A stretch of 64,000 nt of DNA, from assembly GCA_002426885.1 (NCBI GenBank), contig DINU01000018.1, positions 1 through 64,000 on the forward strand, in the 5' to 3' direction. The position numbers and the translations under genes were made by a program. Positions 11,274 through 22,352 of this stretch are shown here, piece by piece. The notes under the pieces were generated by a model. The model had not been told where the DNA came from. It searched no databases and saw only the letters and a program-made list of their open reading frames with translations. The first letter of the stretch is position 1. Every line of letters begins with the position of its first letter. This stretch comes from Patescibacteria group bacterium UBA5532. GTDB lineage: Bacteria; Patescibacteriota; Gracilibacteria; BD1-5; UBA2023.

Positions 11274-12443
11274 TTACTCGAAAAAATCCAGTTTCCGATC
11301 GACCTCTTTCTCGAGTTCTTCGAGTTTCTCCTTTCCAGAAAGCACGATCGAGTCATCGATATTACGCACGGAAGCCTTGCGTGACTTCTGCGGATAATCG
11401 AATCGTGATAAAAGATGACGAATCGCATTGAGGCGCGCTTCTTTTTTATCATCGCTCTCGATGATAGTCCAGGGTGCATACTTCGTGTCACTGACCTGAA
11501 AGTTCCGATATTCTGCGAGTGTGTAGCGATCCCAGAGTTTTTGCGACGACTGATCGACAGGAGAGAGTTTATACTGCTTCAGAGGATCTGCCTTGCGATC
11601 TTGAAATCGCTGTGCTTGCTCTCATTTCGAGATCGAAAAATAAAACTTTATAAGCTCGATCCCATCATCGATCAGGATCTTCTCGAAGGAAGCAACTTCG
11701 CCCATGAATTTCTCATAATTACTCTTATTCACGAAGCCCATAACTGGCTCGACCCCAGCACGATTATACCAGCTTCGATCGAAGAATACCATCTCTCACG
11801 CGTTCGGGAGATGCTGGATATACCGCTGAAAATACCACTGTCCGCGCTCAATATCTGTCGGCTTCGGAAGTGCGACGACGCGAGAACTTCGAGGATTCAA
11901 GAGCTCGGTAAATCGTGTGATACTTCATCATTTCCCTGCTGCATCACGTCACTCGAAGATGATGAGGACGCGTTTTTTACTGTCTTGGACATATTTCTGG
12001 AGCTTCATGAGCTCGAGCTGAAGCTCGAGAAGATTCCGTTCATATGCGATCTCACTCTTCTTTATCGCGACGAGAATATGTGATTTTTTTTTCTTTTCTG
12101 GTAGTTCGGTACGCTTCTTATACTTCTTATCGAACTTCGCGAGCGGATCGATCTCTTCGATCACGACCGTATTTTTTTCAGTAATCTCCTGGATCGCCTC
12201 ATCGATATCTTCGAGCATATCCTCGAGCTTTCCGAGGTATTTTCGCTCCGAGTGCGAGAGTTTTTCGTGATGGACCTGAAGTACTTCCATGAGTTTATTT
12301 CGGAGGACTTTCAGACTATCGAGATCCTCTTTTTTCTGAAGTTTCTGAAACACTTTTTCGATATCTTCAGTGATATCATCGAGCATGTCGCTGTTCAGAA
12401 TAACAGCATAGTTAAATATATCTGCGAACGGAGACTGAGCCAT
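11274..12443 (-). CDS. ppk2: Polyphosphate kinase 2
   Basis: Encodes 389 residues and ends with TAA. The PPK2 core is clear: the Walker A block EGRDAAGKGGSITRF, in which three glycines are TGA codons, the lid-region [16 protein letters not shown], and [15 protein letters not shown] followed by [11 protein letters not shown] and [10 protein letters not shown]. The first 130 residues are a charged helical extension absent from minimal PPK2s. These enzymes move phosphate between polyphosphate and nucleotides; the direction cannot be told from sequence. In a cell with little metabolism this could regenerate nucleoside triphosphates from polyphosphate. It lies downstream of the HXXEE gene on the same strand after about 128 bp. 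Confidence 0.93.
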
Positions 12444-12571
12444 AAAAAAGAAGAAAAGAAACCTGCCCCAGTATACCGGAAACTTGAATCGAAGTCAAAA
12501 TTCTTCTCATGAAAAGATTTGCAAAGATATTTTTTTTCTGTGTAATTCAGGCTACAAAATATACCCAGAAC

Positions 12572-12994
12572 TTATCTCCCGAGTCGGATAATCTTCAGAA
12601 TCCACGTGGGAACCAGATAAAGACCGAGAATACATGTCACGAGAATCGGTGCATACGAATGGGTAATATAACTCACGAGGATATGCCAGACAAGAAAAAA
12701 CGTGAGCCCAGCGATATAGCAGAAGAGAAGGATTTTGGTGATCTTTTCGTGATATCGAAAGAGATACGCGATGAGTCAGACGAAGAAAATCTGTCCGAGT
12801 GATGCGAGGAGAAAATACTCTGGATGCGCGATAACGAGATCTGCATGCTGAGGATCAGTGATCAGAAGCCAGCTCGGGATCTCGTGCGCATGTGCCTGAT
12901 ACCATGGGAAAAATGCTATACTTTCCTCGATCTGATGGAGTGCATGCAGTCCAAGAATCGGAAACCACATGATGAAGTATGTATTTTCTTGCAT
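12572..12994 (-). CDS. HXXEE-motif membrane protein
   Basis: Encodes 140 residues with four hydrophobic segments. Near the N-terminus HALHQIEES matches the H-x-x-E-E motif that names a family of small membrane proteins of unknown function, and further histidines follow (YQAHAHE). One TGA codon at the junction after GQIFFV is read as glycine and joins two halves of a coherent four-helix protein. It ends with TAA. The His/Glu placement suggests a metal site facing the membrane, but no reaction is known. Confidence 0.7.
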
Positions 12995-13152
12995 AGGAGA
13001 ACGAGTATGTGATGAGTATAAAAAACTGATATAAAAGTCAAATACTTTACTTTTTCATGGTGCAAAATGCTTTTTCACTCGCTTTTTTCTATTTTTGTGT
13101 ATAGTTTCCCGAGAGAAATATACATACATTTTATCTTCCAAAATACCGAATA

Positions 13153-15030
13153 ATGGCTTCTATCCGAAATTTTTGTATTATCGCGCATATCGATCATGGG
13201 AAATCAACGCTCGCCGATCGTCTTATGGAAATCACTGGAACACTCGAGAAACGGGAAATACAAGCCCAGACGCTCGATCAGATGGACCTCGAACGTGAGC
13301 GTGGTATCACGATCAAGCTCACTCCTGTCCGCATGCACTGGAGATGAATCGAGCTGAATCTGATCGATACTCCATGACATGTCGACTTTCAGTATGAAGT
13401 CTCTCGCAGTCTCGCAAGTGTGGAAGGTGCGATCCTGGTCGTCGATGCGACGCAGGGGATCGAAGCACAGACCCTCTCGAATGTCTATCTTGCGCTCGAA
13501 AATGATCTGACGATCATTCCCGTCCTGAATAAGATCGATCTTCCGAGTGCGGATGTCGAAGGCGTCAGTCAGGAAGTGATGCATCTGCTCGGCTGTACGC
13601 GCGATGAGATCATCCCGGTCTCTGCAAAGACAGGGGAAAATGTCGATGCGATCCTCGATCGTATTATCGACATGATTCCAGAACCAAAAAAACTGACACA
13701 AGACTCAGAGCTCGTCCCACAGAATGCAGAAAATGCGTATACAGAAGCGACAAAAGCACTGATCTTCGACTCGCATTATGACCCATACAAGTGAGTCGTC
13801 GTCTATCTGAAGCTCTTCTCGGGGAGACTCGCAAAAGGTGGAAAATACCAGTTTATACACAGTGGCGCGAAGATCGAGGCCCTCGAAGTCGGATTTTTCC
13901 GTCCGAAATATATCCCCTGTCCATCGCTCGAGGCGGGAGAAATCGGCTATCTCGTTACCGGGCTGAAGTCGCTCGATGAGGCAAAAGTCTGAGATACACT
14001 TTTCATGGGAAATCCCGAGGTGAAAAAGGCAATTCCTGGATTTCATCATATCACTCCATTCATTTTCGCGGGGATTTTCCCAGTCGATACTGATGAATAT
14101 CCGAAGATGAAAGAAAGCATGGAAAAACTCATCATGAACGATGCCTCGCTCGTGATCGAGCCAGAAGTCTCCCCTGCCCTCGGATATGGATTCCGATGCG
14201 GTTTTCTCGGACTGCTCCATCTCGATATCGTGAAGGAGCGTCTCTGGCGAGAATATGATCTCGATGTGATCATCACGAGCCCGCAGGTCACCTATCATGT
14301 CGTACTCAGTGGTGATAAGCGTGAGCAATTTCCTCGAGCAAATCCGGAACTGATCGAGTCGAACGGAGAGATATGCACTGTCGTCTCGATCTCGAATCCA
14401 GAAGACCTTCCGAATCCATGAATGTATCTCAGTATCGAGGAGCCGATCGCGAAGCTCGAGATTATTACGCCGAGCGAGTGGATCGGAAATCTGATGAAGC
14501 TCGCGCAGGAACGGAGAGGGATTTTCCGAAATCAGACTTACCTCGATATGAATCGCGTGATTCTCTCGTATGAGATTCCGATGGCGGAGCTGATCGGAGA
14601 TTTTTATGATGATCTGAAGTCTGTCTCGAGTGGGTACGCGAGTCTCTCATATGAGTTCTTGCGGTATCAGGAAGATGATATCGTGAAGCTCGATATCCGA
14701 GTCGCATGAGAGATGATCGAGGCATTCTCGATGCTGATCCATCGCTCGCGAGCGCGAGCCGTCGGTGGGACGATCTGTGAGAAGCTCAAGAACTCGATCC
14801 CTAAGGAGCAATTCGCCGTCGCGATCCAGGCGCTTGTCGGAGCGGATGTCGTCGCTCGAGAGGATCTCTCGGCACTTCGGAAAGATGTCACCGCGAAGCT
14901 CTATGGTGGAGATATTACACGGAAGAAGAAGCTCCTCGAGAAGCAAAAAGAAGGAAAAAAGAAAATGAAACAATTCGGTCGAGTCAGTATTCCGAGTGAC
15001 GTCTTCGTAAATATTCTGAAGAAAGGATAG
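13153..15030 (+). CDS. lepA: Elongation factor 4 (LepA)
   Basis: Encodes 625 residues, slightly longer than the usual 600. G1 is [10 protein letters not shown]2 lies in RERGITIK, G3 is DTPGH with TGA for the glycine, G4 is NKID and G5 is SAK. Domains II to IV follow, with the LepA-specific [11 protein letters not shown] and [21 protein letters not shown] blocks, and the unique C-terminal domain ends in [16 protein letters not shown]. LepA is a ribosomal GTPase that helps remodel stalled or misassembled ribosomes. It stands alone on the plus strand. An AT-rich region with a TATAGT hexamer at 13100-13105 may hold its promoter. Confidence 0.97.
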
Positions 15031-15223
15031 AAAAAGATGCCGTGAGGGTCTTCCCTCTATGATTCTCAGAATCGCGCCTTTTACCACCTATATAGAGACG
15101 AGCTAGCCTCACTCCCAACCCACATAGTGCCTTGTATCAGTATTAGAATAGTGTAGATATTTCCTATTATATGAGATAATAATCAAGAATTACACACAGA
15201 TTTACGTACGAGTCAATAAATAT

Positions 15224-15252
15224 TTGACAGAATTATTATATTCTTTATATTC
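15224..15252 (+). promoter_or_regulatory. Promoter of the DapF-like/VanX-like island
   Basis: A consensus TTGACA at 15224-15229 is followed after 16 bp by TATATT (or after 18 bp by TATTCT). It lies in the 378-bp gap between lepA and the island and would give a leader of about 150 bases before the ATG at 15409. I see no riboswitch or gene in the rest of the gap, only a short GAGGG/CCCTC inverted repeat near 15043. Confidence 0.5.
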
Positions 15253-15408
15253 TATAGTATATTTTGTTCTAGCATACCACCCCCATCTTCTCAAGAAATC
15301 TGCATCTTCTTGGTTGGTGAAGTATCTATGTACTGGCATGGAAAAATATTCCCCAATGCCCCCCAGAGTTCAAAATATTTTTATCCTTATGTCTTTTATC
15401 TTTTAAAT

Positions 15409-18270
15409 ATGTCTCATCTGACCCAATTGAAGGAATGAACCGAGCTATCAGGGGGTTATCACACAACAAAAAAAAGTATTAACTGAAATAATCTTGCTTT
15501 TGTGAAATTTTGATCTGAGAGTCTTGGTGCTATGAAAGATTATTGAAATACTCTTTTTCTGAACGATAAAGAGATTGATTCAATTATGTTTTTAATTTGA
15601 ACAACATCTTGAGAATATAAACTCTGCGTGTATGAAAGAAATGGGGAATTTTCAGAGTTTTGCTGAAATGGCACAATTGGTGCGATGGCAAAAATTAATG
15701 AGGAGGAATGAGTTATAAGCTCTAATTTTATACTAGGCTCAGGAATAAAAGTAAGTGCCGAAATTAAGGGGGAACACATATGCATAAAAACGAACGATAT
15801 TGAAAGAATTCCCATGGATGGTGGTATTCATGCAATGGAAAAAGTTCTCATCAACCCACAAATAGAAATTCAGGAACTTCTGGACAACCCCTGATTTATC
15901 GAAAAGGAAGTACGAGACATTTCCATAACCACTAATCTTTTACAAACCCTAAGGAATTTATCTCTCGATACAGATTTTTATGCGTTTATCCAGCGATGTA
16001 CAATTCGAGACTCAATCACTGTGCTGTGAGAGCCTCATGTGCTGATAGAAGCCCCCTGTCAGTGATTACGCGATTTTATGCGTGACTATTATTTAAAAGC
16101 ACTCTCGTGTCTATTTAGATGTAAGATTTCTCAGGAAAATCAAAATAATAAAGGTTTGAATTTCATGTTCTTTGACTATGATAAACAAGAAAAGGGTAGG
16201 GTACTACTCTACCCATCCGAAAGGGGGGTGAGTGGCGGGATACGCTATGACCAAACATGAGCCTGTGGAAGTGGGAGTATGGGGCTCGCATGGCACTTAC
16301 CAGAAACAGAGATTGCCATACAAAATCGCTCTGGGGCAATAATATCCGTTACAAAGCATACGACATGAGTCGAAGCATATTTCTCAAGAGCACATATTCG
16401 GGGGGTTACCCAAGTAAAATCACACAATATACAGTCAGAAAGTGCTCTCGAGAATGTAGATTTTACGCTTGCAAAATTATGAATGAGTGCAAGAAAGGAG
16501 AGATATCTTGAACAATTAAGGAACTACCCGGAAATCTTTCCCAAAGTTTGTTATAAAATACAAGATATCCTTGGAAATATTTTGTTTAGTTCATGCTTTC
16601 ATGAATCCGAATTTCCAGTTGATCCATATAAAATTACGTCAAGTATAAATGCGGCCCACATTGCCAACGCTCTCGGACTTGATAGTATTGAATTGCCCTA
16701 TCTCGATACACTTCCTGAAAGTAAAAGATTAAAGGGTTACCCCAACATTCAACCAAAATGATGAAAACAAGTATTTACAATGGTAAAAGAGCTTTTACAA
16801 AAGATCCAAGAGGGCCAAAAGAATGATAATAGTGACGCAAGTCCGCAACTATATAAGCTAATGAGAAACATAGGAATCCTGTGCAATATAGCAACACAAT
16901 GAGAAAATAATACAGACATATCTGATACCACTTTAAAAGATATTATCCCGGAGGTAAAGAAGATATTCGGATTATTACTGTATCAAATTGAAGAGGGGGT
17001 AACTAGTAAGGCAAAAATCAAAGATTCTGAATATGGAAAATACATACTAGATTTAAGTAAGAGTCTGTGAATACTCGATGAATTTATACTTGCTTTTTGA
17101 GACATGTGAAGAAGTCTTTACTGAGACATAAAAGAAGCCTCTCTTCAATGATTTATTATATTCTTACTCAAGGGTAGGGTTGAAAGAAATATTTCCCCCA
17201 TGCTTTATAAAATTGTAAAAAAAATTATAAGAACCAATTTCTCGGAAATTCAGGAGAATGACTACATTAAAATATTTCATAAAATAATTCAAGACGAAAC
17301 TCTTACCCAATTTATAAAACAAAATATCCCTGAGGGGGAGCAAGAATTATTGAGAAAATTTCATATCCTCAATCAGAAGAATGAAATTGAAAAAAATATT
17401 TATTCCCTCGATACACATTTGAGACAAAAATTGGCACAATCTTTATTAGAGATACTTGAGGATGAGGAATTTGGATCAGAATTCTTAATATGCTATCTAA
17501 GAGAAATTATAGAAGCGAGAAATGGTGACAAGGTGCTACTATGAGAATTTCAGGACAAAGAAATGGGATTTGTGCCGTTCCAACTGTACTTTGGACTTGA
17601 TCAAAATAATCAGGGGGAATTACTTATATGAAGAAGATGATTGGAATCAAAAGGCGTAAACTACCTTATTCGTTTAGTAAAGAATCCTGAGAATGTCATA
17701 AAACTCCAGTGAGTTTTGCAAATCATGATCTTTGCTCTATGAAATATTCCTATGATAGGATCAGAAAGATGATTTCGAGAGCATCTTGCAAAGGCGTTGC
17801 GAACTTTTCGGGGAGGGAAACTTACAAAATTTGCATATTTTGTAGAATGAACTAAACTATTCCAAGATTATGACCCACGGAAGAAACGAGCTCCAGAAAT
17901 ACCATATGATTACAACTACTGATTTCCCTCATGAACGGATAATAGCATTACCTGAGACCTCCTCATGGAAGTGCTCATAGGGTGAGACCTTATCAGAAAA
18001 AAGACATGAAAACTCATAGAGCTCAATCTAGAAGATAACTCATTACTCAGTGATGAAAAAAGACAGTTATTAGAAGAATTGTGAGAGATCTTTAACAAAT
18101 ATAATATATCCAAGATATGGTCGGATGTATTAAAAAAAGCATGAACATTGGATGAAGGAAGGCGTACGATACTAGAAAAAAAGGGGGAAATCTTGTGATA
18201 TACATGAACTGATACTCAAAGAATCATACTCTCTCTTTATCAGAAATACCTTCTTGTAACTAAGAATTAA
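15409..18270 (+). CDS. Giant protein: DapF-fold epimerase domain plus unknown helical region
   Basis: Encodes 953 residues and ends with TAA, with about 38 TGA codons read as glycine. Residues 1-360 carry the three signature blocks of diaminopimelate epimerase in order: CGNG with Cys85, GEPH at 207-210 (normally GNPH), and ERGV (271-274) leading to ACGSG with Cys286. In DapF these two cysteines are the acid/base pair that inverts an amino acid alpha carbon without a cofactor. In each block one glycine is a TGA. The spacing is longer than in DapF (about 275 residues), so the substrate is probably different. Residues 360-953 are helical, charged and match nothing I recognise. Gene composition (Ile ATA/ATT, Leu TTA, Arg AGA) differs from the neighbours. 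The stop lies 5 bp before the dipeptidase gene. Confidence 0.8.
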
Positions 18271-18275
18271 TACGT

Positions 18276-19049
18276 ATGTTAGATTTCTCACGCATTCCTC
18301 TTGGGGAAAGAAAATATTTATTTCTTGATGATGATGTAGTCGTTCAACAGGTAAAAATGTGTGATAACCATGAAGATCTGTTCACTATAAGACAAGGTCA
18401 CTCTGAGTTATACATAGCACCATTCTGGGAAGATACGGAAATATTTCACTGAGATGATAATCTACAAGATATTATATGAATAGAAAATAAGCTCCTGAGG
18501 GAATATGTTGCAAGTCATGCAGATTTTGGAATTCAGGTAAGGTTATGAGTCTATGATAGACTCATAACTGCAAATACAATCTTTCAAAAGACAGGACACA
18601 AGCTCGCCATCAAGATATGATATCGACCAAAAGTGATACAGAAAACACTATTCCAGGAGTTATATGGATACTTTGAGAAGAAATATGGAAATCAAAAGAG
18701 GCAAGAAGAAATATATAAGATAACCTGTCAATATGTGAGTGACTCGGATAAATATCCTTCACCACATGTTACATGAGGGGCGGTGGATGTTATTCTTATA
18801 AAAGATGATATGTATGAGGTAGATATGGGAGGGCCCATAAACTATCCATGAGAAATTTCAAATCTAGATTGCAAAATAATTTCAGAGACACAAAAACAAA
18901 ACAGGGCTTTTCTTACAGATACAATGATGTCAGTGGGTTTTGCGCCCCTTGCTTCTGAATGGTGGCACTTTTCCTATGGAGATGCAATATGGGCTTACTT
19001 TTATGGAGAAACGAGCACTTTATATAATCCAATCGAAGATATATCATAG
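18276..19049 (+). CDS. VanX-type D-Ala-D-Ala dipeptidase
   Basis: Encodes 257 residues and ends with TAG. It has the peptidase M15D signatures in order: KIGYRPKVIQ (the YRP block near residue 115), SPHVTGGAVDV with the zinc ligands His164 and Asp171, a DMGGP block near 183, and EWWHFSY with catalytic Glu228 and zinc ligand His231. VanX-family enzymes cut D-Ala-D-Ala or related D,D/L,D dipeptides. No signal peptide is visible, so it should act in the cytoplasm, as VanX does. It follows the DapF-like gene by 5 bp in the same AT-rich island, which suggests a shared task in D-amino-acid or peptidoglycan metabolism. No vanH or vanA ligase gene lies nearby. Confidence 0.85.
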
Positions 19050-19094
19050 TGCACCCATTTCTTTGTCTTTCTTGGGATTTCAGAATATTTGTTC

Positions 19095-19968
19095 TTACTC
19101 TAGAATTTCTCGTGTAAAATACATCACACTATCCCCAATATATCGAGCATATGGCGTCGGCATAAGAATATATGTCTCCTCATTGGGCGAGAAAATATCT
19201 TCCCCCTGAAATCGGGCGACCTGGGTGTGTGGAGGAATCTTCTGGAAGCTCTCTGGCTGATCCGTGTAGAGATACTCGATCGGTCAGATATCTGGCGCTT
19301 TATACACACGTATAACAGAAAGCACGGTCGGCACATGTTCCTGGGTAAAAACATACGAAATAAGTCAGAAGTAACTGAGAAATCGAAGTGTATTTTCATA
19401 AGCGATATCTCCCGCAGTTGGCGAACGATGCGATCCACACTCGACTGCGAATGCGACTCCATCGGGTTTTATGTCATTATGAAATTCCATGAGTGTTTTC
19501 CCGATGACAAACTCTCATATATTCTCTATCTGATATGTAACAAGCATATCGGAGAGAACACGTCTCGCCAAAGAATGTATACGACATGATACCGTCATAG
19601 GGACACTCAGCGCCGTCGTCGAGTGAATATCGAGAATATGATCACACTGGAAGAGATAGGGTTTTATGACTTCGCGACGCACGTACTCATATCCGATTCC
19701 CTCGCCTTCCCAGATACGATTCATATCGGCATCATTAAAAGGAATATCTCTTTCGAGATGCCTCAAGATTATTCAGGATGAGAAAAAGTCTTCATTTCTG
19801 GGGATTCTTCTCGATCTGAAAATCCCCAAGCAATCGATCAAAAGCGATCAGCCCAGCGATCTCATTTCCATGTGTGATCGCGATGATGCCGACCGTCGGT
19901 CATGGATTTCATGAGTCGATGATGATCACTCCATCGGGATTCGCACGAGTGAGCAGAGAATCGAGCAT
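19095..19968 (-). pseudogene. AstE/aspartoacylase-family metallohydrolase, frameshifted
   Basis: The N-terminal frame starts at 19968 and holds the zinc motif ITHGNEIAG; the rest (19095 to about 19766) is in another frame and holds PFNDADMNRIW, the DIHST zinc ligand block and a complete C-terminus with VECGSHR. The order is that of the succinylglutamate desuccinylase/aspartoacylase family, zinc enzymes that cut N-acyl amino acids. The span of 874 bases is one more than a multiple of three, and the frame change falls near 19755-19775. All catalytic blocks are intact, so a sequencing indel is as likely as true decay. It converges on the VanX-like gene. Confidence 0.7.
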
Positions 19969-20031
19969 AGAAGGAGAGAAAAGAATTGTAAGAAATATAC
20001 AGAAATATATATCTCATGCAATTATTTAAAT

Positions 20032-20283
20032 TTACAAAGAAACCATTTCTTGTTCGGTTTTCAGAGTGTATTCATGTATTAGGTTCCAGACAGCTTTCAG
20101 GTAATTTGAATCAAGATTATTTTCAGTAGCCAGCTTTTGAATGTGATCAAGTACGATTTTCCATCGTTCAGATTGAAGGGCTGTAAGATTATTATTTTTT
20201 TTATACTGGGCAACTTTTTCTGCCTCACGCATTCGTGTCGAAAGAAGTCGGACAATTTGTGTATCAATATTATCTATCTCCAA
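20032..20283 (-). CDS. Chorismate mutase (AroQ type), 5' end disrupted
   Basis: The 83 residues read from a TTG match AroQ-type chorismate mutase: IDTQIVRLLSTRM, AEKVAQYKK, LTALQSERW and a last helix with IHEYTLKTEQE. The domain rearranges chorismate to prephenate, the substrate of the TyrA encoded just upstream. A natural start would be the ATG at 20318-20320 (giving MSELEKIRLEI), but a 13-bp tandem duplication (20275-20300) puts that ATG out of frame. Removing one copy restores a perfect reading frame. The protein may therefore be lost, made from the TTG, or the duplication may be an artefact. Confidence 0.72.
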   Translation of the reverse strand: MEIDNIDTQIVRLLSTRMREAEKVAQYKKNNNLTALQSERWKIVLDHIQKLATENNLDSNYLKAVWNLIHEYTLKTEQEMVSL

Positions 20284-20300
20284 TCGGTATCTCCAATCGG
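20275..20300. repeat. 13-bp tandem duplication at chorismate mutase start
   Basis: Two exact copies of tatctccaatcgg lie head to tail (20275-20287 and 20288-20300). The unit length is not a multiple of three, so the second copy shifts the chorismate mutase frame 7-8 codons after its expected ATG. Confidence 0.9.
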
Positions 20301-20397
20301 ATTTTTTCCAGTTCGCTCATATCAATAAAGTAAATTATATCGGAAGTATATATTTTTTTAATAAGAATCAAAATAAAATAATTCCTCTAGAAAAACG

Positions 20398-21255
20398 TTA
20401 TTCTCTTTCTCTCCTCTCTCGAAAAGCGGTCTTAATATCCGCATCAAGCATCTCAGAAATACCCTGCGAAAACTCGAGAAAAGAAGTCCCCATCGTCTGT
20501 TTGATTATTTCAAATTCTGATGCGAAAGCGTCACTATTTCGAGACTGAACCATTGCTGTCACTTCCGTGAGATACGCAAGCATTTCTGGTAGGATTATAT
20601 CGCGATATTCTGTGTTATACATCTGCATATCGGTATAGAGCGGAGCTTTTTGGTTTAGAAATCGTCCGAGAATGCAGAGTTGCATGCGTGAATTCGGCGT
20701 CGCGATCGTGAGCAGTTCTTCGACATTTATATTTCTTTTCTGGAGAATATGTCCAAGAACGAGATTCAGAATATGGACACTTGACTGGACGATCGCCACC
20801 AGTTCATCATGTCTGGCAGAAGATAAAAGGATCAGATTCGCGCCGTCTTTTTCCCAGAGTGATCGGAGAAATCCCCACTTTTCTCAGGGACGAATCGGAT
20901 CGAATGCGATATTCTGTCCCACGAGCGACGAAATCCCAGGACCGAACATCGGATGCGTCGCGACGACTTCCCCGCTCGTGTATTTCGCGAGATGTTCGGA
21001 AGCTTCTTTTTTTATCCCAGTAAAATCCATGACGAGACGATCAGCAGGAATATGGGGAATTATCTCATCCATCACCTCGAGCGTCGCACGAATGCTGACA
21101 GAAAAAATGATAATATCCGCGTCCCCTACTGCTTCCTGTGGAGAAATCAGCGTCGATCGACTTGCGATCACGACTTCCATATTTTTCGAGGTAAAATATC
21201 GCTCCCAGAATTGTCAAAACGCTCCTGTTCCTCAGATGATGCAGACTGTATACAT
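20398..21255 (-). CDS. tyrA: Prephenate/arogenate dehydrogenase
   Basis: Encodes 285 residues and ends with TAA. The N-terminus has a Rossmann NAD(P)-binding motif, CIIGGTGAFG, in which two glycines are TGA, and the centre has the TyrA hallmark VVATHPMFGPG. The C-terminal helical domain (residues about 150-285) fits TyrA. The enzyme oxidatively decarboxylates prephenate on the way to tyrosine. It lies upstream of the chorismate mutase gene, separated by about 78 bp, and 18 bp downstream of the class II amidotransferase gene. No other aromatic-pathway gene is in the window, so supply of chorismate is unexplained. Confidence 0.9.
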
Positions 21256-21273
21256 GACGAGAAATGAGGAAAA

Positions 21274-22095
21274 TTATTTCTGATTTCCGTCAAAATACGT
21301 CTCATGAATAAAGTCAATATCGAGCTCGATCGATTCTCCATTCTCAAGTGTGGTAAATGCTTCGTCGAGATACGCACGGAGAGCCGCCGATCCGATGACG
21401 AAAATATCTTCTTCTTCCCGTTTTACGAGCTGATAATACGCGATGACTTCTGGGTTATTCAGGATCGTATCGGTGACATATGCCATGACGTATGCTTTAA
21501 ATTTTCCATCTGCATTTCGATAAAAAAGCATGAGATTATACGCAGATCGGAGTGCTTTACGAGGCTCCTGAATCGCATCATGAATATTCTTCCCCGCTTC
21601 GAGTGCCTTCGCGATCGAGATCGTCATGACGGTCGTCCCATTTTTTGTCGTGTAGTTGCTCATATCGATATCTTCGAGTTCTCCGAGCTTCCCATAGTCG
21701 AGAAGTCCATTATAGAAGAGAAAACCTTCGTAGCCATTTCGCGACTGAAAGACGAAGGGATGCGCATTAAATGCACTGACATATCACTCATCCGTGACAC
21801 GAAGCTCGACCATCAGAAGGAACTCACCTTCTATCTCGGATAATGCTTGAAGAAGTCGTTTTCTCCCGATTTCATCCTCGAGAAAGAATTTCCCATTTGC
21901 ATAATGAAGAATCCCGTCGGAAGTTACGAGAATATACCCCCAGCCATGGATATGCTGACAGCTCAGTCCTGAGACAGAGAAATAATCGACCGCACTCTGC
22001 AGATCGGGATCCTTTGCTCAGACTCGAAAAAGCGCCTCCACATATTTCTGCGCTTTCTCTGTATTCGTTCCCTTCAGGGTGAGTATCCGACACAT
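21274..22095 (-). CDS. Class II glutamine amidotransferase-like protein
   Basis: Encodes 273 residues and ends with TAA. Translation starts MCRIL, so Cys2 would become the N-terminal nucleophile after Met removal, as in class II (Ntn) glutamine amidotransferases. Further family-like features are GWGYILVTSDGI, an RVTDEGYVSAFNAHPFVF segment with the characteristic HPF, and GFLFYNGLLDYGK, where the usual HNG is YNG. The domain releases ammonia from glutamine or cuts a related amide. Only one in-frame TGA is seen (RVGAKD). It precedes tyrA by 18 bp. The target of any released ammonia is not shown by context. Confidence 0.72.
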
Positions 22096-22302
22096 AGGCT
22101 TTGAGTGAAGAAATAAATATCACAAGAATTCATAAAAAATATATAGAAGTCTCTCTTTTATGCAATTATTTTTTCTGGAAGAGGCGAATCTGAAAATGTA
22201 GAAATTGAGGTAAAAAAAGAACTGCGTTTATTTTCGGATATCGAGAAAATGAAAGTTTTTCTCTTAAAATAGTCCTTTTCAGAAATTTCCCTGAAGAATA
22301 AT

Positions 22303-22330
22303 TTGACTTATAAAAGAAATATTTTATTAT
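22303..22330 (+). promoter_or_regulatory. Promoter of the 164-residue orphan gene
   Basis: TTGACT at 22303-22308 and TATTAT at 22325-22330 are separated by 16 bp. Transcription would begin about 16 bases before the ATG at 22353. The rest of the 22096-22352 gap shows no gene. Confidence 0.6.
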
Positions 22331-22352
22331 CTAAAGAATTTAACCTAATCTT

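Noticed and set aside
15224..15406. Short ORF of 60 codons upstream of the DapF-like gene
   Set aside because: It would start with the TTG of the -35 box, has no ribosome binding site and no protein-like pattern.
18276..19049. Vancomycin resistance operon
   Set aside because: Only a VanX-like gene is present; no D-lactate dehydrogenase or D-Ala-D-Lac ligase lies beside it.
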